This document shows positions 9,533 through 20,406 of a stretch of 64,000 nt of DNA, one piece after another. This DNA is from Acidobacteriota bacterium (GTDB taxonomy: Bacteria; Acidobacteriota; Terriglobia; Terriglobales; Acidobacteriaceae). The notes under the pieces were generated by a model. It was not told the DNA's origin, searched no databases, and worked only from the letters and a program-made list of their open reading frames with translations. The position numbers and the translations under genes are program-made. The first letter of the stretch is position 1. Every line of letters begins with the position of its first letter. The stretch is taken from the NCBI GenBank assembly GCA_003225555.1, contig QIAM01000039.1:62001-126000 (forward strand), in the 5' to 3' direction.

Positions 9533-9605
9533 GAGCGCTCAAAGCTAGCATGCGTAGCTGCTTCTGGCTTAGATTATCGTTTCCGTCCCGATGCGAGCGC
9601 TCAAA
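9533..9605. promoter_or_regulatory. Two copies of GAGCGCTCAAA, 62 bp apart, upstream of TonB receptor
   Basis: The 423-bp spacer 9295-9717 holds no gene. Within it GAGCGCTCAAA occurs at 9533-9543 and again at 9595-9605. Each contains the 8-bp palindrome GAGCGCTC, and the two start 62 bp apart, close to six helical turns. The second lies just before a possible promoter. This arrangement suggests a pair of binding sites for a dimeric regulator, possibly looping. No regulator can be assigned. Confidence 0.3.
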
Positions 9606-9611
9606 TAGTTC

Positions 9612-9642
9612 TTGACAACTTCTAGTACTTTGATCCTAGAAT
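9612..9642 (+). promoter_or_regulatory. Possible sigma-70-type promoter for the TonB receptor gene
   Basis: TTGACA at 9612-9617 is a perfect -35 and TAGAAT at 9637-9642 is a five-of-six -10. The 19-bp spacing is longer than the preferred 17, so strength is uncertain. It lies about 75 bp upstream of the receptor start and directly after the second GAGCGCTCAAA copy. Confidence 0.35.
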
Positions 9643-9717
9643 GGCGCCTTCTGCCAAAGACGTGGAGTTGCGTATTGGTTGATTGGGATAGCGGTTACGA
9701 ACAGGCTGGAGGAATCC

Positions 9718-12700
9718 ATGACCGATTCACTCGGGCGGACCCATCGCTTTCGCACCCTGGTTTGGTTCATCAGCGTTGTAGTTGTATCAACCGCGGCTGC
9801 CCTCGCTCAGCTTTCCACGGCGTCGCTTAACGGAGTTGTTCGCGACGCCACGGGTGCGGTCGTGCCAAGAGCGTCGGTTACTCTGCACAATTCAGACACC
9901 GGCGTCGAGCGCAACACCTTCACCAACGACACTGGCACTTATGTTTTCTCGGATATTAACCCGGGTCGCTATACGCTCAGGGTCACCGCACCGAGCTTCA
10001 GCACGAAGCAGGTTTCCGACTTCGTTCTTGCCGTGAACCAGACGGCCACCATCGACATCGCACTCGACCCCGGCGCTCAGACCGTGGTTGTGAGCGTGGA
10101 AGCGACGTCGGAACAACTGCAGGTTTCCAGCGCCGAGTTGGGCACGGTCATCGCGGGCAATCAGGTACACGACCTTCCCCTGAATGGCCGGAATTTTACT
10201 CAGTTGCTATCGCTGACTCCCGGTGTCGCTCCAATCAGCGTGGGCCAGAACAGCATGGGTGGTCGCTCAGGCGGTTTCGCAGCGCCCATCGCGGAGGGTG
10301 CCGCTTTTACATTCCCGTCCATCAACGGCGCCACCAACAGGAGCAATTACTTCCTGACCGACGGCATGAACAACTTTGCGGCCTTTCTGAGCACCTACGC
10401 CGTGCCTCCGATCGTTGACGCGATCCAAGAGTTCAAAGTGGTTTCCCACACCGACTCCTCTGAATTCGGCTCCGTTCTTGGCGGCGTGGTAAACGTGGTG
10501 ACTAAGTCCGGCACCAAGCAGTTCCACGGTTCAGCGTGGGAGTACTTGCGCAACGACGCGTTCGATTCACAAGATCAGTTTGCCCCAGTTGTTCACTATC
10601 ACCAGCATCAGTTCGGCGGCGCTGTCGGTGGTCCAGTTGCCCTCCCCACTTTGAAGCAAAACACATTCTTCTACTTTGCGTACCAGGGATTCCGTTACTC
10701 CAAGCCCGTGGCAACCCGAATCCTGGTTCCCACCGCGGCCATGTATAGCGGTGATTTCAGTTCCATCTGCCAAAGCGGCTTTACGGGTGGGATTTGCAAT
10801 GACCGGACACCTATTACCAATTTAGTGGACCACCAGCTTTACAATCCGTATACGACCGTTGCGGGTTCTGGATTTTCTCGTACACCGTACTTGAACAACC
10901 AAGTTCCTGTAGGAACGAATCCCGGCGACATTCAGCCGCAGATTGTTACTTTCCTTCAGACGGTATTGCCTGCGGCCGGCGCTTTCGATCCTGCTTTCAA
11001 CAGCAATGCGTTCGATAAGGATCCGAATACCCAGCACCAGAACGAATACAACCTCAAGCTTGACCACACCTTTGGGCAGAAGGACTCGGTCTGGTTCCGC
11101 TACAGCCGAATCAACAGCAACGTTCTTAAGCCCACCGACTTGCCGGGCCTGACGACAAACCAAGCCATTCCCGGTCGTAACTGGGGAGGCAACTGGGTCC
11201 ACACCTTCAGTCCGAGTTTGCAATTGCAGGCGCTCTTCTCTCGCACCACGGTGTCAGACAATGCCTATACCAAGTTCAAGACAGACCTGACCAATGTCAT
11301 TCAGGCGGCTGGTTTTGCTCCCGGGTTCTCCAGCAATTTCTCGGGGGCCAAGGGTTGGCTCCTTCCCAGCTATGATCTTCGGAACGGATACGTGAGCGGA
11401 GGCGAGAGCGTCGTGCTCACGCCGCAAGCCACGGACAACAATCAGTTCTCTGTAACGCTGAATAAGCTGAAGGGCACCCACACATTCACATTTGGTGCAA
11501 ACTACATCAGCAGCGTGTTCTCCAGCCCACTCTCCTTCGATAGCGTTAGTTTTGCCAATGGCCAAACGGGAGACGGAAACGGCAATGCTGGTTTTAGCGT
11601 TGCCTCGGCACTCATCGGTGTTCCGGATAGCGCGAACCGGCGCGACGTGGACGAAAGAACCCGCCCTGGCGGGCTGTTCAGTGCCTTCTTTCAAGACTCC
11701 TGGAAGGCGAGCCCGAAATTAACCCTGAACTATGGCGTTCGTTATGACCTTACCTTGATCCCGCCCTACGGCACCAAAAAGACTATCGACAAGTCGGGTG
11801 GAATAGAAACCGGAGACTTCGATTTCTCAAACGGCACCTATGTGTTGCAGTATCCGCCGCCGCCTTGCACGGTGCGGGGGCACGCTCCATGTATTCCCAG
11901 CATCATGCTGGACGCCAGTGGCAAGGCCGTAGCCTGCGATCCGGCTACTCAACAATGCCTGCCTCCGGGAACTTTGCCGCCTCACGTCGTGATTGACCCG
12001 CGTGGCCGCATTTCCCACAACACCTATACCAATGTCGGTCCTCACCTCGGATTCGCCTATCGTGTGACCGAGAAAACGGTGGTGCGCGGTGGTGCCGGGA
12101 TCGTGTATGACAATTGGGCTGCGGTCAGCCAGATGTCGCAGAACATCGAAGGCGACTGGCCGGGCATTGGCCAGCTGATCGCCAACAACCTCAACGTGCC
12201 GGGCGGTCTCACGGCTCCGAGCGGCACCCCGACGGCAACTTACGGCGATCCTTTCTCGGCAGGCGGTGTTAGCGCCGGTCTGCCTGCACCGACACCCTTC
12301 TTCTCCGGTGGCGTGAACTGGCACTATGATCCGCATATCAAGAATGCGTACGCCTACCAGTACAACTTTGGCCTACAGCACCAGATCAACTCGACCACTA
12401 CAGTTACCGGCAGCTATGTAAGCGCGTTAACCCATCGGGCGAACATCGGGGGCATGTACAACACAGCTTTGAAGCCGAGCCCATTGGCAAATCCGCAATC
12501 GCGTTCGCTGTTCCCCTATATGATATCGACGTTCTATGACCGTAGCGTTGGATTCGCCGACTATCATGCCTTCCAACTGTCGGTGGACAAACGCTTTTCC
12601 GGCGGTTTGGCCTACCAGGTCGCATACACGTTTTCGAAGGCACTCACCGAGAACGATGGATGGTTCGGCGCTGAAGGCAAGAACGTTGCAGATCCTTACA

Positions 12701-13329
12701 ATCCACGAGCCAGCCTGAGTCCAGCAGGGTACGATCTGCCTCACCTGCTGGTTATGAATGCAAATTATGAGCTTCCCATCGGCCAGGGCAAGCGCTTTTC
12801 TACCGGCAACCACGCGGTTGATTACATCGTGGGCAACTGGCAAGTGAACGGGATCATGTCCGTACGCTCTGGTCAGCGCTATAGCGTGACCTACAGTAAT
12901 GGTGATCAGGCGAATACCGGGAACGTTGGTTGGGGAGGCTACGAGCAGGCCAATCTAGTCGGCGATCCCAATTCCGGGACGTGTCCCAATGGGGCACACG
13001 TGCATACTCAAACCTGTTGGTTCAACCCTAACGCTTTTGCAACGCCTCCTCTGGGAACGTTTGGCAATCTTCGTCCGAATCCGTTTCAGGCGCAGAGGTT
13101 CTGGAACGTGGACTTCTCCCTATTTCGTGGATTCCCGGTCTGGAGTGAAGGACGGAAGCTTGAGTTCCGCGCTGAGGCATTTAACCTCTTCAACACGGTA
13201 ATATTTGGTGCGCCGAATGCCGATCAGAGCCAGGCGCCGCCGCCAGACGGTAACTTCTCTACCATCACGCAACGGGCCACGGGCAATAACGCTCGAGTGT
13301 TGCAGTTCGGGTTGAGGTTTATCTTCTGA
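9718..13329 (+). CDS. TonB-dependent outer-membrane receptor (Oar-like, carboxypeptidase-regulatory N-domain)
   Basis: A 1203-residue outer-membrane transporter. The signal peptide (FRTLVWFISVVVVSTAAALA) leads into a CarboxypepD_reg-like beta-sandwich (about residues 30-115: ASLNGVVRDATGAVVPRASV, NDTGTYVFSDINPGRYTLRV). A plug segment follows (VHDLPLNGRNFTQLLSLTPG), then a long beta-barrel ending in the terminal Phe (VLQFGLRFIF). The ATG at 9718 has GGAGG seven bases upstream; an upstream start at 9679 lacks one. Such receptors in Acidobacteriota take up oligosaccharides with TonB energy. It is followed by a terminator and then the fucose operon, so it is a separate unit, but probably serves fucose-containing glycans. 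Confidence 0.88.
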   Translation: MTDSLGRTHRFRTLVWFISVVVVSTAAALAQLSTASLNGVVRDATGAVVPRASVTLHNSDTGVERNTFTNDTGTYVFSDINPGRYTLRVTAPSFSTKQVSDFVLAVNQTATIDIALDPGAQTVVVSVEATSEQLQVSSAELGTVIAGNQVHDLPLNGRNFTQLLSLTPGVAPISVGQNSMGGRSGGFAAPIAEGAAFTFPSINGATNRSNYFLTDGMNNFAAFLSTYAVPPIVDAIQEFKVVSHTDSSEFGSVLGGVVNVVTKSGTKQFHGSAWEYLRNDAFDSQDQFAPVVHYHQHQFGGAVGGPVALPTLKQNTFFYFAYQGFRYSKPVATRILVPTAAMYSGDFSSICQSGFTGGICNDRTPITNLVDHQLYNPYTTVAGSGFSRTPYLNNQVPVGTNPGDIQPQIVTFLQTVLPAAGAFDPAFNSNAFDKDPNTQHQNEYNLKLDHTFGQKDSVWFRYSRINSNVLKPTDLPGLTTNQAIPGRNWGGNWVHTFSPSLQLQALFSRTTVSDNAYTKFKTDLTNVIQAAGFAPGFSSNFSGAKGWLLPSYDLRNGYVSGGESVVLTPQATDNNQFSVTLNKLKGTHTFTFGANYISSVFSSPLSFDSVSFANGQTGDGNGNAGFSVASALIGVPDSANRRDVDERTRPGGLFSAFFQDSWKASPKLTLNYGVRYDLTLIPPYGTKKTIDKSGGIETGDFDFSNGTYVLQYPPPPCTVRGHAPCIPSIMLDASGKAVACDPATQQCLPPGTLPPHVVIDPRGRISHNTYTNVGPHLGFAYRVTEKTVVRGGAGIVYDNWAAVSQMSQNIEGDWPGIGQLIANNLNVPGGLTAPSGTPTATYGDPFSAGGVSAGLPAPTPFFSGGVNWHYDPHIKNAYAYQYNFGLQHQINSTTTVTGSYVSALTHRANIGGMYNTALKPSPLANPQSRSLFPYMISTFYDRSVGFADYHAFQLSVDKRFSGGLAYQVAYTFSKALTENDGWFGAEGKNVADPYNPRASLSPAGYDLPHLLVMNANYELPIGQGKRFSTGNHAVDYIVGNWQVNGIMSVRSGQRYSVTYSNGDQANTGNVGWGGYEQANLVGDPNSGTCPNGAHVHTQTCWFNPNAFATPPLGTFGNLRPNPFQAQRFWNVDFSLFRGFPVWSEGRKLEFRAEAFNLFNTVIFGAPNADQSQAPPPDGNFSTITQRATGNNARVLQFGLRFIF

Positions 13330-13350
13330 GCTGGGAGACACCTGCAAATC

Positions 13351-13383
13351 GCCCGCCCCTTATGAGAGGCGGGCATTTTTTTA
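13351..13383 (+). terminator. Rho-independent terminator after the TonB receptor
   Basis: GCCCGCC at 13351-13357 pairs with GGCGGGC at 13368-13374 across a 10-base loop and is followed by a run of eight T at 13376-13383, 21 bp after the receptor stop. This is the clearest intrinsic terminator in the window. Confidence 0.85.
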
Positions 13384-13400
13384 TAGCCCGACATGATAAG

Positions 13401-13410
13401 TACGATCGTA
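13401..13410. promoter_or_regulatory. Perfect 10-bp palindrome upstream of the fucose operon
   Basis: TACGATCGTA lies 60 bp before the start of the GH29 gene and directly after the upstream terminator, inside an AT-rich stretch that could be the promoter of the fucose operon. It may be an operator half or whole; no matching site was found at the other fucosidase genes. Confidence 0.25.
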
Positions 13411-13469
13411 TATATTTCCATTTCAGCCTCGTTCGCTGCCGTTCATCTAGAAAGTTAGCCGGAGATCTC

Positions 13470-14942
13470 ATGAGACGCCTGACGAACTTGTTCCTGCTCT
13501 CCTTTGTTTTACTCGCAACCGTCAACGCGCAAACCTATGAACCCACGTGGGATTCCGTCGATAAGCGTCCCACGCCCTCCTGGTTTGGCGACGCTAAGTT
13601 TGGAATTTTCATTCATTGGGGGACTTATTCGGTTCCGGCCTATGCTCCGGTACTGCCCGGCAAACTCGCTTACGCCGAGTGGTACTGGAATGCGCTGACG
13701 AATGGCAGGAGCAATCCCAAAGCCGATGAACTCCAGAAGGGGACGTGGGCATTTCATCAGAAAGTGTATGGCGCGGATTTTCCATATCAAGATCTTGCCC
13801 CGCAGTTCAAGGCGGAATTATTCGATCCGGACCATTGGGCCGACGTGTTCGCGCGATCCGGCGCCAAGTACGTTGCGCTGACCTCGAAACACCATGAGGG
13901 ATTCGCATTGTGGCCGAGCAAGGAGGCGTCAGCCACCTGGGGCCGCCCCTGGAATGCGGTCGAAATCGGTCCCAAACGCGATGTGCTTGGCGATCTTTCC
14001 GACGCGGTGCGGCGCAAAGGCCTGCGCATGGGCGTCTACTATTCGCTTTACGAGTGGTATAACCCGCTCTGGCTTTACGACAAACCGCGTTACGTACGCG
14101 AGCACATGTTCCCGCAGTTCAAGGATCTGGTCACGCACTACAAACCGGCAATAATCTTCAGCGATGGTGAGTGGGAGATGACTTCGGCCGATTGGCACAG
14201 CGCCGAACTGCTGGCATGGCTGTTCAACGAGTCCCCGGTAAAGGACGAAGTGGTTGTCGACGATCGTTGGGGCAGCGACACTCGCCACAAACATGGCGGC
14301 TACTGGACCACAGAATACACAGCGGGAATGAGTGGCATTGACCATCCATGGGAAGAGAGCCGTGGCATGGGCGTGAGTTATGGCTACAACCGCGCCGAAG
14401 ATCTCAACGTGTACCACACTGGCCGGGAACTGGTGTTCATCCTGGTCGACACGGTCAGCCGCGGCGGCAATCTCCTGCTCGACATCGGTCCGAGGGCCGA
14501 CGGAATGATCCCCGTCATCATGGAAGAACGGCTTACGCAGATGGGCGACTGGCTCAAAATCAACGGGGAAGCGATCTACGGTACGAGGCCCTGGAAAAAT
14601 AGCCGCCAGTGGACTGCCGGCGAAGTGCCAAAAGTCGAATATAACAAGGAATATTCGTCAGCGTACGACGTGACCAAGTTAATTGAAAAGTCTGCTGACG
14701 GAAAAGCGTCGATCGAAGCGTTCTTCACTTCAAAGGGCAACGAGGTTTACGCTATCCTACCCCGTTGGTCGGGTCACAACCTTGTAATCAAAGACCTGAG
14801 TGCCGCAAAGTCAGTCACATTGCTCGGCTCAAGTACGCCGTTGAAAGCCAAAAACTCGAAAACGGGATTGTCGATTGAACTTCCAGACCTTCCAGAGGAC
14901 TTGCGCCAGCAACCGGCGTGGGTCCTGAAGATTAGTCAATAA
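13470..14942 (+). CDS. GH29 alpha-L-fucosidase, secreted (first gene of fucose operon)
   Basis: A 490-residue exported enzyme with a Sec signal (MRRLTNLFLLSFVLLATVNA). The GH29 landmarks are in order: WFGDAKFGIFIHWGTYSVPA, ALTSKHHEGFALW, GVYYSLYEWYNPL, IIFSDGEWE with the expected nucleophile Asp232, and GGNLLLDIGPRADGMIP. A beta-sandwich tail follows. GH29 enzymes hydrolyse alpha-L-fucosyl linkages with retention. The ATG at 13470 follows GGAGA; the frame is open upstream to 13362 but that part overlaps the terminator region. It starts the operon with two SDRs and fucP, so released fucose would be imported and oxidised by the next gene products. It is a different GH29 subgroup from the two neighbours in the window. 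Confidence 0.9.
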   Translation: MRRLTNLFLLSFVLLATVNAQTYEPTWDSVDKRPTPSWFGDAKFGIFIHWGTYSVPAYAPVLPGKLAYAEWYWNALTNGRSNPKADELQKGTWAFHQKVYGADFPYQDLAPQFKAELFDPDHWADVFARSGAKYVALTSKHHEGFALWPSKEASATWGRPWNAVEIGPKRDVLGDLSDAVRRKGLRMGVYYSLYEWYNPLWLYDKPRYVREHMFPQFKDLVTHYKPAIIFSDGEWEMTSADWHSAELLAWLFNESPVKDEVVVDDRWGSDTRHKHGGYWTTEYTAGMSGIDHPWEESRGMGVSYGYNRAEDLNVYHTGRELVFILVDTVSRGGNLLLDIGPRADGMIPVIMEERLTQMGDWLKINGEAIYGTRPWKNSRQWTAGEVPKVEYNKEYSSAYDVTKLIEKSADGKASIEAFFTSKGNEVYAILPRWSGHNLVIKDLSAAKSVTLLGSSTPLKAKNSKTGLSIELPDLPEDLRQQPAWVLKISQ

Positions 14943-14985
14943 GATCTGGGAGCGAAGGTTCGTTTGCCTCGGCATCTGCGGACTA

Positions 14986-16595
<1,610 letters not shown>

Positions 16596-16642
16596 GTCCC
16601 GAGACGCTTCGAACATTTTATCTTGCAGATCAAGGATCATCC

Positions 16643-17962
16643 ATGGCGGTTTCAACCTCGTTGCACTCAGGCGGTTTGCCGTCGCAAAGCTTCGGACACC
16701 GCCTTTTCCCCGCCGGTCAGCTTGTTCCCTTCATTCTCGTGACCGCACTTTTCTTCTTGTGGGGAATCCCCAACAACCTGAATGACGTCCTGATTCGGCA
16801 GTTCATGAAGTCATTTTCTATCTCCCGTTTGCAGGCGGGACTCGTGCAGTCGGCCTTTTACATGGGATATTTTCTCCTAGCCATGCCGGCTGCGTTGGTG
16901 ATGAGAAAGCTGGGATACAAAGCCGGATTCATCATTGGTCTGCTGCTTTACACCGTCGGGGCATTTCTGTTCTGGCCCGCTGCCTTCATGGGGCAATACG
17001 GATACTTTCTTTGCGCGCTCTTTGTGATTGCCAGCGGTTTGTCGTTCCTCGAGACCGCATCGAACCCATTCATCGCCCAACTTGGCGATCCCGATACTTC
17101 GGAACAGCGCCTCAACTTTTCCCAGGCATTCAATCCTTTTGGCGCTATCTCGGGTGCTCTAATCGGCACCACCTTCATCTTCTCCGGCGTGGAACTTACA
17201 CCGGCAGAGGTCGCAGCTCGTCAAAGTGCCGGTACTTATGAAGCTTATCTGCGCACCGAAACACTAAGAGTAATCGAACCATACCTGGTCCTCGGCTGCG
17301 TCACTCTTTTCTGGGCATTCCTGATCTGGCGGACGAAGTTTCCCGCCATTCAAAGCGAGCACGAGAACAGCCCGGAGGACCAAGGGCGATTCCGCGAACT
17401 ATTCCGGTATCCGCACTTTTTGCTGGCCGTGGTTGCCCAATTTTTCTACGTTGGGGCGCAAGTGGGTACGTGGAGCTACTTCATACAGTACGTACAGGAA
17501 TACACTCATCAACCGGAAAAAGTTGCCGGCTATTTCCTCACCGGCACTCTGGCTGCGTTCGGCGTGGGAAGATTTGTTTCTGCCTATCTGATGCGGTTTA
17601 TTGCACCCAACAAACTGATGGGCGCATACGCTGTCGTCAATGTCATTCTGGCGTCCGTCGGAGTGCTGAAGCCCGGGTGGATCGGGCTGTGGGCCATTTT
17701 CCTGACCAGCCTCTTTATGTCGCTGATGTTCCCTACGATCTTTGCTCTGGGGCTGAAAGGACTGGGCCCGAACACTAAGATCGGCGGCTCGTTGATCGTC
17801 ATGGCGATCATCGGGGGTGCGGTATTGACTCCGGCAATGGGCTGGATCTCGGAAGAGTTTCACAGCGTCGCGCTGGCTTATGCAGTGCCGCTGTCAGCCT
17901 ATGTGATCATCGCGCTGTACTCTTTCTTCGGCGCGCCAGAGCGGAGCGTGCAGACAACGTAG
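16643..17962 (+). CDS. fucP: L-fucose:H+ symporter FucP
   Basis: A 439-residue MFS transporter with 12 predicted membrane helices. FLWGIPNNLNDVLIRQF aligns with FLWAVANNLNDILLPQF of E. coli FucP and keeps the proton-coupling Asp. SFLETASNPF keeps the Glu of CLETAANPF. KAGFIIGLLLYTVGAFLFWP and FYVGAQVGTWSYFIQY also match. It imports L-fucose across the inner membrane. The ATG at 16643 is preferred because AAGGA lies just upstream; a GTG at 16592 overlapping the previous stop is possible and would add 17 residues. It ends 9 bp from the convergent third fucosidase, with no terminator visible between them. Confidence 0.92.
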   Translation: MAVSTSLHSGGLPSQSFGHRLFPAGQLVPFILVTALFFLWGIPNNLNDVLIRQFMKSFSISRLQAGLVQSAFYMGYFLLAMPAALVMRKLGYKAGFIIGLLLYTVGAFLFWPAAFMGQYGYFLCALFVIASGLSFLETASNPFIAQLGDPDTSEQRLNFSQAFNPFGAISGALIGTTFIFSGVELTPAEVAARQSAGTYEAYLRTETLRVIEPYLVLGCVTLFWAFLIWRTKFPAIQSEHENSPEDQGRFRELFRYPHFLLAVVAQFFYVGAQVGTWSYFIQYVQEYTHQPEKVAGYFLTGTLAAFGVGRFVSAYLMRFIAPNKLMGAYAVVNVILASVGVLKPGWIGLWAIFLTSLFMSLMFPTIFALGLKGLGPNTKIGGSLIVMAIIGGAVLTPAMGWISEEFHSVALAYAVPLSAYVIIALYSFFGAPERSVQTT

Positions 17963-17971
17963 GACGTCCGG

Positions 17972-19636
17972 CTATTTACTGCCCGCGAAGTTTATCTTAA
18001 AGACGTAGGCAAACTTGCCTGGAGCCTCGCCAGGAAGTTGGACGTGCAAGCCATCGTCTTTCTGCTCAAATTGGACCTTCCCGCCGTAGCCGATCAACTC
18101 AATCGACCGGACCGGCCGCTCTCCGGCCACAGCGGTCTTGATCGATTGAATCACCGCCTCTCGCTTGGAGGGCCAGCCGAGCTCGATGGCATACAGGACA
18201 TCGCCCCTGGTAGTGAAGCGGAAGTCTTCCGGAGTGTAGGGTCGGGTGTTTATGTCATTAAACGACCCTTCCGCTACCTGGGTCGGGCCTTCGCCGTAGA
18301 CCTTCCACGGGCGCGTCCCGTAGATGGCGTCGCCGTTCACCTTTAGCCACCCCCCAACGTCGCGCAGTACATGCTGCACGTCGTCTGGGATCGTTCCGTC
18401 CGCGCGAGGCCCGATGTTCATCAGGAGGTTGCCGTTCTTGCTCACCACGTCGACCAGTTGATGCACGATGAATTGCGGTGACTTAAAGGTGTCGTTCTCG
18501 ATATAGCCCCAGGATTTGTTGCTCACTGAAGTATCGGTTTGCCAGTATTGCGAGCGGATACCCGCGAGTTGACCGCGCTCTATGTCGAGGACGGCGGAGT
18601 TTTCCTCCATGGCGTAGTCTTTGTAAGTTATTACGCCCACGGGACCACCGTTCTTCAAGGAATAGTTGTAATAAAAGGCGGCGAAGCGGGTCAGGTCGGC
18701 ACGGATCGAGGGCTGTCCGATCCACCAGTCAAAAAAGAGCAAGTCCGGGTGATACTTCTGTATGATTTCCGCCGAGCGGGCCAGCCAGTCATGAGACCAC
18801 TCCGGAGAAACATACGTGAAGTCATTGTTGAGCGGTGTGCGAGACTTGTTCACCAGCCAGTTGTGCGCGGGCCCATAAAACTGCGCATATTGCGGATCGT
18901 TAATGTCCGACCGGAAAGTGCGGCCGACTCCTAAGAAAAAGTTATGCTCGACGCGATGGGAGGAAGCCCCAAGATGCAGCCCCTCGGCCCGCACGGCCTT
19001 GCCCAAGTCGCCGATCAAATCCCGATGTGGACCCATCTTGACCGCCGTCCAGTCGGAGAGTCCGCTTTCGTACATGGTGAAGCCGTCGTGGTGTTCAAAT
19101 ACCGGCACCACATATTTGGCGCCCGCTTCCTTGAACAGGCGGGCCCATGCGGCCGGATCGAACTTCTCCGCCTTGAACATGGGAACGAAATCCTTGTAGC
19201 CGAACTTGTCCTGCGTACCATAAGTCGCAATGTGGTGCTTGTATTCTTCCGTCCCCTCAAGGTACATCTGTCGCGGATACCATTCGCTCCCAAAGGCCGG
19301 CACAGAGTACACGCCCCAGTGTATGAAGATGCCGAACTTGGCGTCCTTGTACCAGTCGGGCACCTTGTAGGTCTGCAGCGACTCCCAGTCGGTTCGGAAT
19401 GGGCCCTCAGTATTAACCTTGTCGACCTGTTTCAGAATGGCGTTGCGCGACGAGTCGTATTTTGAACTCTCCGTTTGCCACTCTCGGTCGATCGTGCCAG
19501 GGTCGTTCGTTTGCGTGGGCGCCACGGGATCAGCCTTGGCCTGTGAAAGCGACTCAAGCGGGAGAAGCGCGAAGGCGAAGACGAGCAGCTTGAAAGGAAA
19601 CATGCGCAGAGACAATGTGTGTCGAGCCGTAAGCAT
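17972..19636 (-). CDS. GH29 alpha-L-fucosidase, secreted (third copy)
   Basis: A 554-residue exported fucosidase. After a signal peptide (FPFKLLVFAFALLPLESLSQ) and an extra linker of about 60 residues it shows WYKDAKFGIFIHWGVYSVPA, VPVFEHHDGFTMY, PDLLFFDWWIG with the expected nucleophile Asp303, and NGNLLMNIGPRADGTIP. The spacing and the HRVEHNFFLG insertion set it apart from the other two copies. The ATG at 19636 is preceded by a strong GGAGGAGG. A weak TTACTT/TATAGA pair with 17-bp spacing lies upstream. It is transcribed towards fucP and ends 9 bp from it. Confidence 0.88.
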   Translation of the reverse strand: MLTARHTLSLRMFPFKLLVFAFALLPLESLSQAKADPVAPTQTNDPGTIDREWQTESSKYDSSRNAILKQVDKVNTEGPFRTDWESLQTYKVPDWYKDAKFGIFIHWGVYSVPAFGSEWYPRQMYLEGTEEYKHHIATYGTQDKFGYKDFVPMFKAEKFDPAAWARLFKEAGAKYVVPVFEHHDGFTMYESGLSDWTAVKMGPHRDLIGDLGKAVRAEGLHLGASSHRVEHNFFLGVGRTFRSDINDPQYAQFYGPAHNWLVNKSRTPLNNDFTYVSPEWSHDWLARSAEIIQKYHPDLLFFDWWIGQPSIRADLTRFAAFYYNYSLKNGGPVGVITYKDYAMEENSAVLDIERGQLAGIRSQYWQTDTSVSNKSWGYIENDTFKSPQFIVHQLVDVVSKNGNLLMNIGPRADGTIPDDVQHVLRDVGGWLKVNGDAIYGTRPWKVYGEGPTQVAEGSFNDINTRPYTPEDFRFTTRGDVLYAIELGWPSKREAVIQSIKTAVAGERPVRSIELIGYGGKVQFEQKDDGLHVQLPGEAPGKFAYVFKINFAGSK

Positions 19637-19724
19637 GCTACCTCCTCCGCAGTCGAAAATCAGCGCCCTCACCTCTATACAAAACCCAAATCGATAAAGT
19701 AACCGATAGACTATTGTAATGAAC

Positions 19725-20113
19725 TTATTGATTCTGGACGGAATTGTCGGAGAGAGTGGGATTCGTTCGAGGCCGTTTTCGGCAACCCACTGTGACATCA
19801 TCAATATCACCTACGGTTTGTGATTTGAGCGCTTCCTCGACCTTTCCACCCAGGAACCACAGTGCTGCACTGGTTTCGACAGTTGCCCGCGTAAGAACGA
19901 TGCCAGAAACGAGTTTGTCTTCGCACAGATTGTCGAACACGCTACAACCTAATTCGGGGCAACGCCACATGAGGGAGTACGATAAAGCAAAACCTTGAAT
20001 GGCAGTTTTGAAATCGGGGATACCGTCATCGCAACATGAGTCGGGAGACTCCATTCGAGTGTTTCAAGGCGGACACGAACTTGATCCATCCGCGTGCCAA
20101 GTGGCTTTTTCAT
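19725..20113 (-). pseudogene. Remnant of a hypothetical protein, frameshifted and cut at its 3' end
   Basis: The start (ATG 20113, MKKPLGTRMDQVRVRLETLE to SPISKLPFKVLLYR) is in one frame. The continuation (SLMWRCPELGCSVFDNL, RATVETSAALWFLGGKVEEA, VGDIDD) is in another, with the switch near 19980; one added base would join them. After VGDIDD the similarity I expect from memory stops, and the frame runs through the tRNA-like repeat at 19751. The protein type resembles short uncharacterised proteins often seen on islands; no function is offered. It sits at one edge of the repeat-bounded segment and is probably debris of an insertion. Confidence 0.5.
19748..19768 (-). repeat. tRNA-Ser 3'-end-like direct repeat, left copy (att-like)
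   Basis: The 16-mer GAGAGAGTGGGATTCG occurs here (19751-19766) and at 24188-24203 in the same orientation. Read on the minus strand it is CGAATCCCACTCTCTC followed by CGACA. This is the T-loop to discriminator part of a typical bacterial tRNA-Ser, whose end reads CTCTCTCCGCCA. No complete tRNA is attached. tRNA 3' ends are the usual target of tyrosine integrases, so the pair may be worn attL/attR sites. Confidence 0.5.
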
Positions 20114-20333
20114 AGAGCACCCTTTCGAGGTGACGGCCAACGCTCATCAATCGTCCGCATGATTTCCTCGGCCCAGCGGACGGCATCGGATATTGCGGCG
20201 ACCGTCGCGGGAACCCGCTTCCGCCTTCGGGTTCATCGCGACACGGGCTCAGGCTTCGCCAGTTTCCACAGTTTAGAGTTACCTTGTAGAGTACTTGCTT
20301 GACGGAATCGGCTCGTTCCTTGTTCGTTTTCCT

Positions 20334-20363
20334 CTCACAGCGCTATCGATGTCAAACTGTGAG
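20334..20363 (+). promoter_or_regulatory. Inverted repeat in the leader of the metal-uptake operon
   Basis: CTCACAG (20334-20340) and CTGTGAG (20357-20363) are perfect 7-bp arms around 16 bp, 44 bp before the start of the first gene. It could be a hairpin in the leader or an operator for a metal-responsive repressor; it does not match a Zur box that I recognise. The rest of 20114-20406 shows no gene. Confidence 0.3.
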
Positions 20364-20406
20364 GAGTCTCAGGCCATCCGGGGTTTCCAGAGGGAGGAAT
20401 TTTCAA

